Notes: generated by a model not told the origin, from the sequence alone. Positions 40,028 through 49,892 are shown, counted from the first letter of the stretch. The stretch is DNA of 64,000 bases from Streptomyces sp. TSRI0281 (GCF_001905125.1 NZ_LWLE01000011.1:97555-161554); one strand, 5' to 3'. Translations and numbers: made by a program.

Positions 40028-40572
40028 GCCGCCCTGCCTTCGCGTTGTTCGGGGAGGAACCGGCGGAAGCGCCCGTCGGCGAAGAGCAGGGCCTCCCGGA
40101 CGGGCCAGCGCGCGGCGGTGAGGACCTGGCCCAGGAAGATCGTGTGGTCGCCCCCGTCGTACACCCGCCACTTCTCGCACTCCAGGTGGGCCACCGCCCC
40201 GTCGATCAGAGGGGCGTCGCCGGCCCGTCCCGGCAGCCAGTCGACGGTGTCGAACTGGCCCGCCCCGGCGGGGCGCGACCGGTTGGCGAAGTGCCGGGCC
40301 ACCGCTTCCTGGCCCGCGCCGAGCACCGACACGGAGAAGGTGGACGACTGGTCGAGGCTGCGGTGCATCACCGCGTCCTTGTTGACGCAGAACAGCACCA
40401 GCGGCGGTGCGAGGGAGACGGAGGTGAAGGAGTTGGCCGTCATGCCCCGCGAGGCCTCCCCGCCGACGGTCACCACGGTGACCCCGGTGGGGAACGCCCC
40501 GAACGTTCCTCGTAGTTGTTTACTGTCCAGCAGGTTGACGAGCTCCGCGGGCGGAGCAGCCATCAGACTCAT
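40024..40572 (-). CDS. Flavin reductase (SgcE6-like)
   Basis: A 182-residue NAD(P)H:flavin oxidoreductase of the HpaC/SgcE6 type: FGAFPTGVTVVTVGGEASRGMTANSFTSVSLAPPLVLFCV at the N-terminal half and a C-terminal HLECEKWRVYDGGDHTIFLGQV. It delivers reduced flavin to the two-component monooxygenases of the cluster, most likely the SgcC-type hydroxylase at 5418-7001 and the acyl-CoA-dehydrogenase-like flavoproteins. It overlaps TEBC upstream and the P450 downstream by four bases each. The start is the ATG at 40572. Confidence 0.9.
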   Translation of the reverse strand: MSLMAAPPAELVNLLDSKQLRGTFGAFPTGVTVVTVGGEASRGMTANSFTSVSLAPPLVLFCVNKDAVMHRSLDQSSTFSVSVLGAGQEAVARHFANRSRPAGAGQFDTVDWLPGRAGDAPLIDGAVAHLECEKWRVYDGGDHTIFLGQVLTAARWPVREALLFADGRFRRFLPEQREGRAA

Positions 40573-41033
40573 ATCTGCCTCCCAGCCGACGGCCGCGAAC
40601 CGGCCGCGTAGAGGGCCAGCGCTCGCGCCAGCACGTCGGGGATCAGTGCGGGAACAGGGGCGGTGGGTGGACCGCTCATGACGGCGACGCGCTGGCGGCC
40701 ACGGGCCACCAGCACCTCACCGTCCTCCTTGACGTACTCGAAGACGAGGTCGAACTCGGTGTGGCCGATGTCCGCCACCCGCATCCGGATGGACAGCTGA
40801 TCGAGTGCCTTGACCACTTCCAGCAGTTCGCAGTCCACCTGGAGGGTGAACAGCCGCGTGCCGTCGGCCCCTTCCTCCGCGAGGCCGAACGCCTCGCGGA
40901 GGAACTCCCGGCGGCAGCGCCCCTGCCAGTTCATGTACGTCACATAGTCGGCGGTGCCGCAGAGATCGGTCTCGGCGAAGGCCACCGTGTGCCGGTACGC
41001 GAAGTGGTCGCCCGGGTCCGTCGTCGCCGTCAT
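40569..41033 (-). CDS. Enediyne thioesterase TEBC, PKS-linked copy with altered active site
   Basis: A 154-residue hotdog thioesterase 5 bp after the PKS gene, in the position of SgcE10/CalE7. The signature reads AETDLCGTADYVTYMNWQGRCRREF. Asp23 stands where CalE7-type enzymes and the copy at 33559-34029 have Asn, while the Arg (here Arg41) is retained. Asp at this position is the classical hotdog catalytic residue, so this copy could use different chemistry or hydrolyse a different chain. It shares about half its residues with the other copy. It overlaps the flavin reductase gene. Confidence 0.9.
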   Translation of the reverse strand: MTATTDPGDHFAYRHTVAFAETDLCGTADYVTYMNWQGRCRREFLREAFGLAEEGADGTRLFTLQVDCELLEVVKALDQLSIRMRVADIGHTEFDLVFEYVKEDGEVLVARGRQRVAVMSGPPTAPVPALIPDVLARALALYAAGSRPSAGRQI

Positions 41034-41038
41034 GGCGC

Positions 41039-44000
41039 TCACCCTTCCGCCCCCGGAGCCCGCGCGGTGTCCCCTGCGTCCGTGAGAAAGGCGAACACCG
41101 CCGGTTCCAGCGCGTTGCGCAGTGCCGTGACGAAGGTGGCGATGCGCAGTCCGCCCGCGGTGAGGACGACCCAGTTGTCCCGGATCTGCGGGACCAGGGT
41201 CAGGGGCACCCCGCCGAGCAGTCCGGCCTTCCGCAGGCACTCGACGGCGCCCCACACACGGGTCGCCGCGGTGTCGGGGGTCTCCCCCGTCTCCCTGGCC
41301 ACCAGGGCGGCCAGCTCGCCGTGTTCGCCGAGCAGTCCCTCCCAGTCGGCGGCGCTGCGGATGTTGACCGCTTCGACGTCACAGGCCACGGTCGACGCGG
41401 CGACGACCCCGAGGGTCACCCCCAGGCCGTGGGCCGCCGAGAGGTGGCTCCCGCCGTCGAGCTCGGGGCGGCCGTCGGGGCGGTAGCGCACCTCGGCGCT
41501 CTCGCCCAGGGCCCGTTGGACGGCCCGCGCGGTGGCCGCGCGGCGGTCGGCCGTGGAGTCTCCGGTGCCGGGCAGGTCCGGTTCGACGGCGACGTCGATG
41601 TGGGTGCCGAGCACCTCCTCCAGGGTCCGCTCCAGGTAGGAGCCGAGCAGCGGGGCGACCCACGGTCCGGAACCGTCCGTCTTGCGGACGGCGTGCAGGG
41701 TGAGCCCCTCCCACCGTTCGACGACGGTGCCGTCGGGGGTGCGTACCGCGATGTCGTACACATAGGTGTCGCCGTCCCGGTAACGCTCGGTGGCGCAGTA
41801 GCGCACCTCCTCCGGCAGATCGGCGCCGGCGGCCATCGGGTAGAGCCGCTCGATGCCGGACGGCAGCAGGGTCGCGTCGGGGACGCACACCTGGTTGCCG
41901 TGCATCAGCGCGTCCCGCATACCGGGGTCGGCCAGCAGCAGCGTGCCCGGCAGGAATCCGGCGAACCAGCCGGACGGCGCCCCGATCGCCACATCGGCGT
42001 CGACGTGCCGGGCGGCGGCCCGGTGGAAGCGGCGCAGCCGCTGGAAGCGCTCGCCCTGGAAGAGGACGCCGCCGTACAGGTCGGCCGCCGGGTCCAGCGG
42101 GGCGGCCGGGACGTCCGGGCCCACCTGGGCCGGGGGCCCGTCCGGGATGGGCGTACCGGAGTAGTCCAGCCTGGCGCGGAAGTGTTCGGCGACGAAGCCG
42201 GTGTCCTCCGCGTGGATGGCCACGTCCACCGTGTCGGTGTCGGTGACGGTGGCCGCGATCCGGATCCGGGTGGTCCCGGCGGGCGGCACCACGATGGGCC
42301 GCAGGAACTGCGCCCCCTCGATGACCGGTACGTCGGTGCGGCCGGTGACCGCGGACGCCACCTGGACCATGGCCTCGATGCCGAACACGGCGGGCAGCAG
42401 CAGGTTGCCGTCGAGCAGGTGATCGGCGAGGTAGAGGTCGGTACCGGCGTTCAGTTCGACCTCGGTGACCAGCTCGACCCCGTGGTAGCGCACGAGCGGG
42501 GCGCCGGTGAACCGCAGCAGCGGCAGCGGCGGCAGGTCCCGGCGTACGGTCTCGATGCCTTCCGTACGTCCGCTGATCACCGTCACCACGGGCGCGTCCG
42601 GGTCCGAGATCAGCCGGAGCAGGATCTCGACGCCCTGGTCGGGCGAGACCGGGACGATGCCCTCGCGGGACAGCGACTCGACGACGGAGAGCTTCTCACC
42701 CATGCCGATGCCGGACCACACGGACCATTCCATGCACAGGGCACGGCAGTCCGGGTTGTCGCGGGCGACCTGCTCGGTGAGGTCGGCCAGCCATTCGTTG
42801 GCGGTGGCGTAGTGCGCCTCGCCCCGCAGTCCGGCCCGGCCGATAATGCTGCCGAAGGTGACGAGGAGCTTCAGGTTCTCCTCGCCGACGACATCCAGGA
42901 CGGTGCGCAGCCCGTCGACCTTGGGGGCGAACGTGCTGTGGACGGTGTCCATGCCGAGGCCGGTGAGCGCGGCGGGTTCGTTGCGGCCCGCCCCGTGCAG
43001 TACGGCGGTGACGGGGCCGAGCGCGTCGGTGAGTTCGGCGACGGCCTCGGCGACGCGTGCCGGGTCGGTGACGTCGGCGGCGGCGTAGCGCACCGTCGCC
43101 CCGCTGTCCGCCATGCGCCGCAGGTTCGCGGCGAGGTCCTCGTCCCGGGCGGGGTCGGACCGGCCGAGGACGGCCAGCTTGACGCCGGTCCGCCGGGCCA
43201 CGGCGAGCGCGCACTCGGCGGTGATGCCCTTGCCGCCGCCGGTGACGAGCAGGACGTCGGAGTCGTCGAGGATCTGGTCGCTGTGCTCGGCGCGGACGGG
43301 CAGGGCGCGCAGGACCGGGACGCGGCGGCTGCCGTCGGCGGCGAGGTGGACCTCGCTGAAGCGGCCGGTCGCGGCGACCTCGGCGGCCACCCGTTCCGCG
43401 GCACCGGGGGCCACCGGGGTGTGGACGACGGTGGTCCGCAGGTGGGGTGCCTCCAGATGCAGGGTCTTGGCCAGTCCGGCCGCGCCCCGGCCGTGCTGCA
43501 CCAGGACGAAGCGGCGTTCGCGGTCGCCCGCGAGGGCGGCCTTGGCACCGTTCAGCGCGTGTGCGATCTGTTCGCGTGAACAGGCGGGCGGCAGGCAGAC
43601 CAGGACCCCGGAGCCCACCTCGGCGTTCTCCAGGGCGTTTCGCACGTCCTGGGCGAAGGGGTGGTCCTGGGCGGTGAACAGCTCCCAGGTCCCCTTCTCC
43701 CCGCCCGGTACGGCGGCGGGCAGCGCGATCTCGTCGAGGTCGACGGCGAAGGGACGGGCCCAGGCGGCGGAGCCCGCCACGACGGCCGCGGTGCCCGCGC
43801 CGTCGCCGCCGGTCTCGGCCAGTGTGGTGAGCGCCTCGGCCAGTTCGGCCACCGTCGCGGTGGCGAAGTTGGTCGGTACGTGGGCGGCGGTGAGGCCGAG
43901 CTGGACGGCTGCCTGGTTGACGATCTGGCCGACCGTGATCGAGCTCATGTGCAGGTCGTCCAGGAGGCTGCTGTTCTCGTCGACCAGTTCGGGCGGCAGC

Positions 44001-46852
44001 TCCGCCCGTTCGGCGACCAGGGCGCGCAGGACGTCGAGTGCCGACTCCCCCGCCGAGCTGCCGGCCGGTGCGGGGGCGCCGCCGCCGGAGCTCTCCGTAC
44101 GGGGGGCGCGGGCGGCGGGCAGGGCGACATCGGGTGCCTGCTCGCAGGGGTTGGTCAGGAAACTGAACTCGGCGCCGATCTCCAGCGGCCGGGTCAGCCG
44201 GTCGTTGAAGAGCCGCTCGTGGATGAGCGGGGCGCCCAGCACATAGGCGGCGCCGACGACCTGGAGCAGTCCGCGCAGGGACTCGTCGTCGGTGTTCAGG
44301 GCGACGGCCGGTACGTCGGAGGTGGCCGCCGCCATGGAGGCGAGCACCCGGCCGGGGCCGACCTCGATGAACAGGTCGACGTCGGTGGCGGCCGACCGTA
44401 CCGCCTGGGTGAACAGCACCGGGTCGGTGATCTGCTGCCGCAGCAGCTTGGCGAGGTCGGCGTCGCTCTCCAGTTCCTCGCCGGTGACGGTGGAGACGAC
44501 CCGGCGCTCCAGCTCGTCCAGGCGCGCTTCGTCGAGCCAGTCGCCGAAGGAGTCGGCGGCCGGGGCGACGAGGGGCGAGTGGAAGGCGTGCGAGACCGGC
44601 AGGCGGGTGCAGGTGACACCGGCCTGTCCGGCCCGTTCGGCGACGGTGGCGATGGCGTCGACGGGTCCGGCGACGACGGTCTGCCGGGGGCCGTTGTACC
44701 CGGAGATGACGACGGGGAGCGCTTCGATGAGCGCCCCGGCCTGTTCGGGGGTGGTGGCCAGGGAGGCCATGGTGCCCGAGGCGCTGTGCTCGGCCATGGC
44801 CGCACCGCGGACCCGGGCCGCCTCCAGCAGGGTGGTGGAGTCCAGGGCGCCCGCCCAGTGCAGGGCGGAGAGTTCGCCGAGGCTGTGGCCGACGGCGACG
44901 TCGGCCTCGATGCCGAGCGCGTCCAGGACGCGCAGTGCGGCGGTGGAGCCGGTGACGATGCGGGGCTGGGCCACGTCGGTGGCGACCATGTCGCCGGTGG
45001 TGGGCAGCTTGGCCCGGGTGTACACCTCGGCGGCCTCGGTGAAGCGGCGGGCGAGTGCGCCGCCGCCGGTCGAGGTGCCCGAGCCCTGGCCCGGGAAGAG
45101 GAAGCCGATGCGGGCCTCCTCGGTGGCCCGGCCGAGGAAGGTGCGGCCGTCCGGGGAGAGCGTGATGGGTGAGCCGGCGTCCGTGTCCGTCGCGTCGGCC
45201 AGCCTGCGCAGCCGCAGTTCGGCGTCCTCCGGCGAGGTGACGACGACGGCCGCCCGGTGGGGCAGTTCGCGCAGTTCGCGCTGGAGGGTGGCGGCCAGGT
45301 CGCCGAGCTGGGCGTAGGAGACCTGGGCGGCGAAGTCCGCGACCCGGGTGAGGCGTTCCTTGAGCGCCTGCGGTGATTCGGCGTCCAGGAGCAGCAGTTC
45401 GGCGTCCTGGAGGGAGTTGGCCAGGGTGGTGGCGCGGCGGCTGACGGCAGGCCGCTTGGCGGGGACCGCCTTGTCGAGGACGACATGGGTGTTGATCCCG
45501 CCGAATCCCATGGCGGTGATCCCGGCGCGCAGCGGTGCGTTCCTGGGCCATGCCTCCGCCTTGCGCAGGACCCGCAGGTTGGCCGACTCGTCGGTGAGCA
45601 GCTCGTGCGGGTCGACGCAGCCGATGGCGGGCGGCAGCATCGCGGCGTCCAGGGCCATCGCGGCCTTGATCAGTCCGGCGATTCCGGCGGCGGCCTTGGT
45701 GTGGCCGATCATGCCCTTGATGGAGCTGATGACGGCGGTGGGTGCGTTCGGGTCGGCCTGCGCACGGGCGCCCATGATCGCCGTGAGTTCGGTCGCGTCG
45801 CCGACGGCGGTGCCGGTGCCGTGGCCCTCGAAGAGCGGGACGGTGTCGATGCCGAAACCGGCCCGCTCGTAGGCGCGGGACATGGCGAGCTGGTATCCGC
45901 TGACCTCGGGGCGGGTGATGCCGCCCTGGCCGTCGGAGGAGATGCCCCAGCCGGCGATGGACGCGTAGACGCGGTGTCCTGCGGCGAGTGCGTCCTCCTC
46001 GCGCATCAGGACGATCATTCCGCAGCCCTCGCCCGGCCAGAAGCCGTTGGAGCCGCGGTCGTAGAGCCGCATCTCCTTCTTGGCGAGTGCTCCGGTCTTG
46101 GCGAAGCCGATGATCTCGAAGGGGTCGATGGACAGGTCGACGCCACCGGCGACCGCGACGTCGAGGTCGCCGTTCAGCAGCGAGGTGGAGGCGGTGGTGA
46201 CCGACAGGAGCGAGGAGGAGCAGGCGCCGTCGACGGTGTAGCCGCCGCCGTTGAGGTCGAAGTGATTGCAGATCCGTCCGGCGATGGTGTTCGACAGGCC
46301 GCCCGCGAGGGTGTCCTCGTCGATGGCGGGGAACGGCTTCTTGTAGGCGTCCTCCACCCCTTCGAGGAATTCGCCGAGGCGGTCGTCGCTCCAGTCCTGG
46401 CCCTTGAGGGCGTCGGCGAGCACCCGGCGTACGTACGGCCAGCGCAGCCGCATCACGTTGGCGCGGGAGAACTCACCGGTGAGGGTGTTGCCGACGATGA
46501 CGCCGGTGCGCTCCTTGGGCAGTCCTTCCCCGACCGGGAAACCCGCGTCGGCCAGTGCCCGGGTGGCGGTGTCCAGGGCGAGCCAGTGCGTCAGGTCGGT
46601 GGAGCGGTAGGTGCTGCCCGCGATGCGGTGGGCGATCCGGTCGAACTCGTACCCTTCGAGGACCGCGGCGTTCCGGGCGTAGAACTTGTCCGGGACCGTG
46701 GGGTCCGGGTCGTAGTAGTCGTCCAGGCGCATACGTACGTCGGGCAGCTTGCGGAAGGCGCGCCGTCCGGCGACCGCGTTCTCCCACAGTTCGCGTGGGG
46801 TGGTGGCATCGGGGTAGCTGCACGCCACCCCGACTATCGCGATCCTGCTCAT
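41039..46852 (-). CDS. Enediyne polyketide synthase (PKSE)
   Basis: A 1937-residue iterative type-I PKS, the usual PKSE length, with domains KS-AT-ACP-KR-DH-phosphopantetheinyl transferase. KS (1-460) has Cys211 in VDGACSSSL, His344 in EGHGTG and His384 in KGMIGHTK. AT (about 560-880) has Ser657 in VGHSLGE and His758 in SHAFHS. ACP (about 935-1010) has LLDDLHMSSIT, with Ser970/971 carrying the arm. KR (about 1195-1440) has VTGGGKGITA, Ser1335 and Tyr1348. DH covers about 1450-1690 (YLADHLLDGNLLLPAVFG). The C-terminal 200 residues contain VACDVEAVNI, the transferase that self-activates the ACP. It makes the linear polyene precursor. ATG 46852 overlaps the UnbU stop. Confidence 0.97.
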   Translation of the reverse strand: MSRIAIVGVACSYPDATTPRELWENAVAGRRAFRKLPDVRMRLDDYYDPDPTVPDKFYARNAAVLEGYEFDRIAHRIAGSTYRSTDLTHWLALDTATRALADAGFPVGEGLPKERTGVIVGNTLTGEFSRANVMRLRWPYVRRVLADALKGQDWSDDRLGEFLEGVEDAYKKPFPAIDEDTLAGGLSNTIAGRICNHFDLNGGGYTVDGACSSSLLSVTTASTSLLNGDLDVAVAGGVDLSIDPFEIIGFAKTGALAKKEMRLYDRGSNGFWPGEGCGMIVLMREEDALAAGHRVYASIAGWGISSDGQGGITRPEVSGYQLAMSRAYERAGFGIDTVPLFEGHGTGTAVGDATELTAIMGARAQADPNAPTAVISSIKGMIGHTKAAAGIAGLIKAAMALDAAMLPPAIGCVDPHELLTDESANLRVLRKAEAWPRNAPLRAGITAMGFGGINTHVVLDKAVPAKRPAVSRRATTLANSLQDAELLLLDAESPQALKERLTRVADFAAQVSYAQLGDLAATLQRELRELPHRAAVVVTSPEDAELRLRRLADATDTDAGSPITLSPDGRTFLGRATEEARIGFLFPGQGSGTSTGGGALARRFTEAAEVYTRAKLPTTGDMVATDVAQPRIVTGSTAALRVLDALGIEADVAVGHSLGELSALHWAGALDSTTLLEAARVRGAAMAEHSASGTMASLATTPEQAGALIEALPVVISGYNGPRQTVVAGPVDAIATVAERAGQAGVTCTRLPVSHAFHSPLVAPAADSFGDWLDEARLDELERRVVSTVTGEELESDADLAKLLRQQITDPVLFTQAVRSAATDVDLFIEVGPGRVLASMAAATSDVPAVALNTDDESLRGLLQVVGAAYVLGAPLIHERLFNDRLTRPLEIGAEFSFLTNPCEQAPDVALPAARAPRTESSGGGAPAPAGSSAGESALDVLRALVAERAELPPELVDENSSLLDDLHMSSITVGQIVNQAAVQLGLTAAHVPTNFATATVAELAEALTTLAETGGDGAGTAAVVAGSAAWARPFAVDLDEIALPAAVPGGEKGTWELFTAQDHPFAQDVRNALENAEVGSGVLVCLPPACSREQIAHALNGAKAALAGDRERRFVLVQHGRGAAGLAKTLHLEAPHLRTTVVHTPVAPGAAERVAAEVAATGRFSEVHLAADGSRRVPVLRALPVRAEHSDQILDDSDVLLVTGGGKGITAECALAVARRTGVKLAVLGRSDPARDEDLAANLRRMADSGATVRYAAADVTDPARVAEAVAELTDALGPVTAVLHGAGRNEPAALTGLGMDTVHSTFAPKVDGLRTVLDVVGEENLKLLVTFGSIIGRAGLRGEAHYATANEWLADLTEQVARDNPDCRALCMEWSVWSGIGMGEKLSVVESLSREGIVPVSPDQGVEILLRLISDPDAPVVTVISGRTEGIETVRRDLPPLPLLRFTGAPLVRYHGVELVTEVELNAGTDLYLADHLLDGNLLLPAVFGIEAMVQVASAVTGRTDVPVIEGAQFLRPIVVPPAGTTRIRIAATVTDTDTVDVAIHAEDTGFVAEHFRARLDYSGTPIPDGPPAQVGPDVPAAPLDPAADLYGGVLFQGERFQRLRRFHRAAARHVDADVAIGAPSGWFAGFLPGTLLLADPGMRDALMHGNQVCVPDATLLPSGIERLYPMAAGADLPEEVRYCATERYRDGDTYVYDIAVRTPDGTVVERWEGLTLHAVRKTDGSGPWVAPLLGSYLERTLEEVLGTHIDVAVEPDLPGTGDSTADRRAATARAVQRALGESAEVRYRPDGRPELDGGSHLSAAHGLGVTLGVVAASTVACDVEAVNIRSAADWEGLLGEHGELAALVARETGETPDTAATRVWGAVECLRKAGLLGGVPLTLVPQIRDNWVVLTAGGLRIATFVTALRNALEPAVFAFLTDAGDTARAPGAEG

Positions 46853-47961
46853 ACGGGCATCGCCACCTTTTTGTCGTTCTCCGCCCGTGCTGCCGCGCAC
46901 TTGCCGTGGAAGCAGGTGCCGTCCTGGCACGGGTCACCGGAGGGGACCGCCGCGACGACGGGTACGGGGGCGTGCGCCGGTACGTGAGCCGGTACGGCGG
47001 CGAGCTGCTCGGCCGGTTTCGCCGGAGCCTGCTCGGCCTGCTGTGCCTGCTTGGCCTCCGCGGCGCGCTGCTTGGCCAGGAAGTGCAGGGCCCACAGGTA
47101 GCCGCCGCGGATCAGGCAGACGAGTGCGGTGGCGAAGAAGATGCCGTACGCGATGCCGAGCCCGGTCAGCACGCCGTACATCGCGGCGACGCCGCCGCCG
47201 AAGGCGATCTGGGAGGAGCGCTTGGAGGGCGAGGTACCGGGGTCGGTGACCATGTAGTTGGTGAAGAGGATGAAGGCCACCCCGGTCATCATGCCGAGCG
47301 CCGAGGGGATGGAGGTCCCCATGACGAGCCCGCGGATGACGGCCTGGAGGGCGAAGCCGACCAGCCAGGCGCTGATCAGCCACATACGGCCCGTCAGCTT
47401 CGCGTTCAGCAGGGTGCCCAGGGTCAGGATGATCGCCGGGAGGACCCAGTCGGCGGGGCCGTACAGGTACTCGGTGAAGTGGTACGGCGGGGCGATGCTG
47501 GCCCACGGGAAGAGCAGCAGGATCATCGCGATGCCGAAGTTCGACGGGTTCATGTAGTGCCGCATACGGCCCTTGAGCGGGGCGCGGAGCACCCACTTGG
47601 TGCCGACGGCGACGATGACGCCGAACATCATGACCCAGACGCGGTCATTGACGTACGTGAGCATGTTCACCGCGAGTCCGGTGATGTGCGCGGGGAAGAG
47701 GAACTCCACCATCCCCTTGAAGCCGCCGCCCGCGTAGCGGGGTGCGCGCTTCTCGCCGCGGGCGCTGAGCGCCTCCAGACCGATCTCCACCGTGTAGGCG
47801 GTGATGACCGCGATGAAGGGCCACAGCCAGGGCTGCTCGAAGCCGAGGAAGGTGTACCCGGCGATGTTGAGGATGGAGATGGAGATCGCGAACCGGCGGA
47901 GCGCGGTGACGACTTTGACGTTGTGCCGTGGGGCGGCACCGGTGGTCTGTTCGGCAGGCAC
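46849..47961 (-). CDS. UnbU-type membrane protein (RnfD-like, enediyne E5)
   Basis: A 370-residue polytopic membrane protein of the RnfABCDGE subunit-D-like family always found beside enediyne PKS genes. About eight hydrophobic helices are visible (ISILNIAGYTFLGF, LPAIILTLGTLLNA, AFILFTNYMVTDPGTSPSK, ALVCLIRGGYLWAL). SNFGIAMILLLFPWASI and VTDPGTSPSKR match conserved Rnf/NqrB loops. After the last helix comes a Gln/Ala/Pro linker of about 60 residues and a tail with CQDGTCFHGKC, three evenly spaced cysteines. The GTG at 47961 has AAGGAG eight bases upstream. Its biochemical role in enediyne assembly is unknown. Confidence 0.9.
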   Translation of the reverse strand: MPAEQTTGAAPRHNVKVVTALRRFAISISILNIAGYTFLGFEQPWLWPFIAVITAYTVEIGLEALSARGEKRAPRYAGGGFKGMVEFLFPAHITGLAVNMLTYVNDRVWVMMFGVIVAVGTKWVLRAPLKGRMRHYMNPSNFGIAMILLLFPWASIAPPYHFTEYLYGPADWVLPAIILTLGTLLNAKLTGRMWLISAWLVGFALQAVIRGLVMGTSIPSALGMMTGVAFILFTNYMVTDPGTSPSKRSSQIAFGGGVAAMYGVLTGLGIAYGIFFATALVCLIRGGYLWALHFLAKQRAAEAKQAQQAEQAPAKPAEQLAAVPAHVPAHAPVPVVAAVPSGDPCQDGTCFHGKCAAARAENDKKVAMPV

Positions 47962-47963
47962 GG

Positions 47964-49892
47964 TCACTTCTCCTTGGCATCGGTGCCGAGCTGGAGGGAG
48001 TGCCAGCCGGGGCTCAACTGGAGTTCCTTGTTGCGCACCTGTCCGGTGCGGTCGCGCCAGGTCAGGTGGGTCTGCACCGGTCCGTCGGCCTCCTTGCCGA
48101 GGCCGATGTGCACGTCCTGGCTGCGCTTGCCGGAGTGGCCGCTGCCGCCGTCGACCCGGCCGATCCGGGTGCTGCCGTCGGACAGGGTGACGGTGACCTG
48201 TGCGCCGATCACGGGCGAGCCGGCCTCGTCGGTGAGGTTGAGGCCCAGGAAGTCCCCGGCGTTCTCGCTCATGTTGCAGTAGAAGACCGGGTCCTCCCAC
48301 TGGCGGGCCACGACCAGGTCGAGGCGGCCGTCGCCGTCGGCGTCACCGGTGGCGATGCCGCGGGTGGGCACGGGCACGGCCAGGCCGAGCTGCTTGGACA
48401 GGTCGCTGTAGGCGTCGCCGTCCTTGTTCTTGACGTAGAAGCGGATGTGCTGGTCACCGGCGAGGTCGTCGCCCTCTTCCACGTTGGGCCAGAAGTAGGG
48501 GTGCTTGGTCAGCCCGTCGTTGGCGGTGGCGAGCTCCTGGAGCTGGGCCCACCGGTTGCGCTTGCCCTTGACGAAGCCGACGGCCTGGGTGATCTCCTGG
48601 ATGCCGTTGTTGTCGAAGTCGCCCATCTTCACGTCCCAGCCCCAGCCGGACCAGGCGAGGTTGAGCGGGGCGCTCTCGTCCTTGTACGGGGCGACGCCGT
48701 CGCGGAACTTGGCCCGCAGGTCGGCCTTGTCCTTGGCCGTGCCGATGAAGGCGAAGTTCGACTCCTGGATACCGAAGGACGTGGTGATGTTGGAGACGAA
48801 CGCGTCGTACACGCCGTCGTTGTCCAGGTCACCGAAGTCGACGCCCATGCCCTTGAAGGAGCTGCGGCCGATCTCCTTGGACTTCGGGGTGGTCGCGGTG
48901 TGCTTGGCCTTGACCTGGCTGAACTTGAACTTCCCGGGCGTCGACTTGTTGTAGAGGAGCGCCGAGGTCCCGAAGTCGTGCGCGAGGTAGATCTCGGGGC
49001 GCTGGTCGCCGTCGAGGTCGGTGGCGGAGACGGCGAGCGTCCAGCCCTTGTCGATGGAGTCCGGCAGGACGTTCTTGATCTCCTGGTAGCCGGACGCGGT
49101 CCAGCGGAAGAAGTGACCGCCGCCGCCGTTCTGGGCGTGCGACAGCGAGTCGTTCATCGTCACACCGCCGTCCTTGGTGTCGTCCAGGACGGGGCTGTCG
49201 GGGAAGTAGTTGCCGATGTAGATGTCGTTGTGTCCGTCGCCGTCGAAGTCGGCGACGGCCGCGGCGTTGGAGTTCCACAGCGGGCCGGTGTAGACGCTGC
49301 CGCCGTTGCCGGGCACCAGCTCGACGGGCTCGAAGCGCTCGGCGCTCACCGGTGTCCCGGCCTCGACGGCGTCCTTCTTCGCCTGGAAGATGACGGGGGT
49401 GCGGCCCCAGTAGTAGACGAGGAGGTCGGTGGCGCCGTCCTCGTTGTAGTCGCCGGGGACACAGCCGATCGGGGCCGTGATGTCGCTCTTGGGCAGCGGC
49501 GACGGGTCGAGTGCGAACGGGGCGTACGTCGGACTCTTGCGGCCGGGCACCGGCGCGGGTGTGACCACGGCCTGGTCGATCTGCGGATCGGTGATGCAGA
49601 GGTCGTTGGGCAGCCCGTCGCCGTCGATGTCATTCATCGCGACACCCGCGCCGACCGAGGAGATCCAGGCCTCGATGTGCTTGTACGCCTTGTTCACCTT
49701 GCGGACGGTCTGCTGCTTGAATCCGCCCGGCATGGCTATCGCCATCGGCTCGAAGGCGAAATTCTGGGCCAGTTCCGCTTTTTCCGCAGCACTCGACTCG
49801 TGCGGCTTCACCGCATAAAAGGTGCTGACCATGAGAGCCAGTGCCACGACTCCGGGCGCCTGCTTTCGCAGCCAGGAAATTGGGTGTGTCAT
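47964..49892 (-). CDS. UnbV-type FG-GAP/ASPIC protein (enediyne E4)
   Basis: A 642-residue exported or anchored protein with one N-terminal hydrophobic segment (VVALALMVSTFYAV, residues about 15-28). Seven Ca-binding-like FG-GAP motifs follow (DIDGDGLPND, DYNEDGATDL, DFDGDGHNDI, DLDGDQRPEI, DLDNDGVYDA, DFDNNGIQEI, DADGDGRLDL), giving a beta-propeller. The C-terminal 100 residues are the ASPIC/UnbV domain (GSPVIGAQVTVTLSDGSTRIG through PGWHSLQL). It is conserved in all enediyne cassettes and its function is unsettled. Start and stop regions overlap or adjoin UnbL and UnbU, so the set is co-translated. Confidence 0.92.
   Translation of the reverse strand: MTHPISWLRKQAPGVVALALMVSTFYAVKPHESSAAEKAELAQNFAFEPMAIAMPGGFKQQTVRKVNKAYKHIEAWISSVGAGVAMNDIDGDGLPNDLCITDPQIDQAVVTPAPVPGRKSPTYAPFALDPSPLPKSDITAPIGCVPGDYNEDGATDLLVYYWGRTPVIFQAKKDAVEAGTPVSAERFEPVELVPGNGGSVYTGPLWNSNAAAVADFDGDGHNDIYIGNYFPDSPVLDDTKDGGVTMNDSLSHAQNGGGGHFFRWTASGYQEIKNVLPDSIDKGWTLAVSATDLDGDQRPEIYLAHDFGTSALLYNKSTPGKFKFSQVKAKHTATTPKSKEIGRSSFKGMGVDFGDLDNDGVYDAFVSNITTSFGIQESNFAFIGTAKDKADLRAKFRDGVAPYKDESAPLNLAWSGWGWDVKMGDFDNNGIQEITQAVGFVKGKRNRWAQLQELATANDGLTKHPYFWPNVEEGDDLAGDQHIRFYVKNKDGDAYSDLSKQLGLAVPVPTRGIATGDADGDGRLDLVVARQWEDPVFYCNMSENAGDFLGLNLTDEAGSPVIGAQVTVTLSDGSTRIGRVDGGSGHSGKRSQDVHIGLGKEADGPVQTHLTWRDRTGQVRNKELQLSPGWHSLQLGTDAKEK

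Noticed and set aside
42696..45551. A 951-codon minus-strand frame and matching long plus-strand frames within the PKS gene
   Set aside because: They are Arg/Pro/Gly-rich shadows of the PKS reading frame, typical of high-GC DNA, with no domains.
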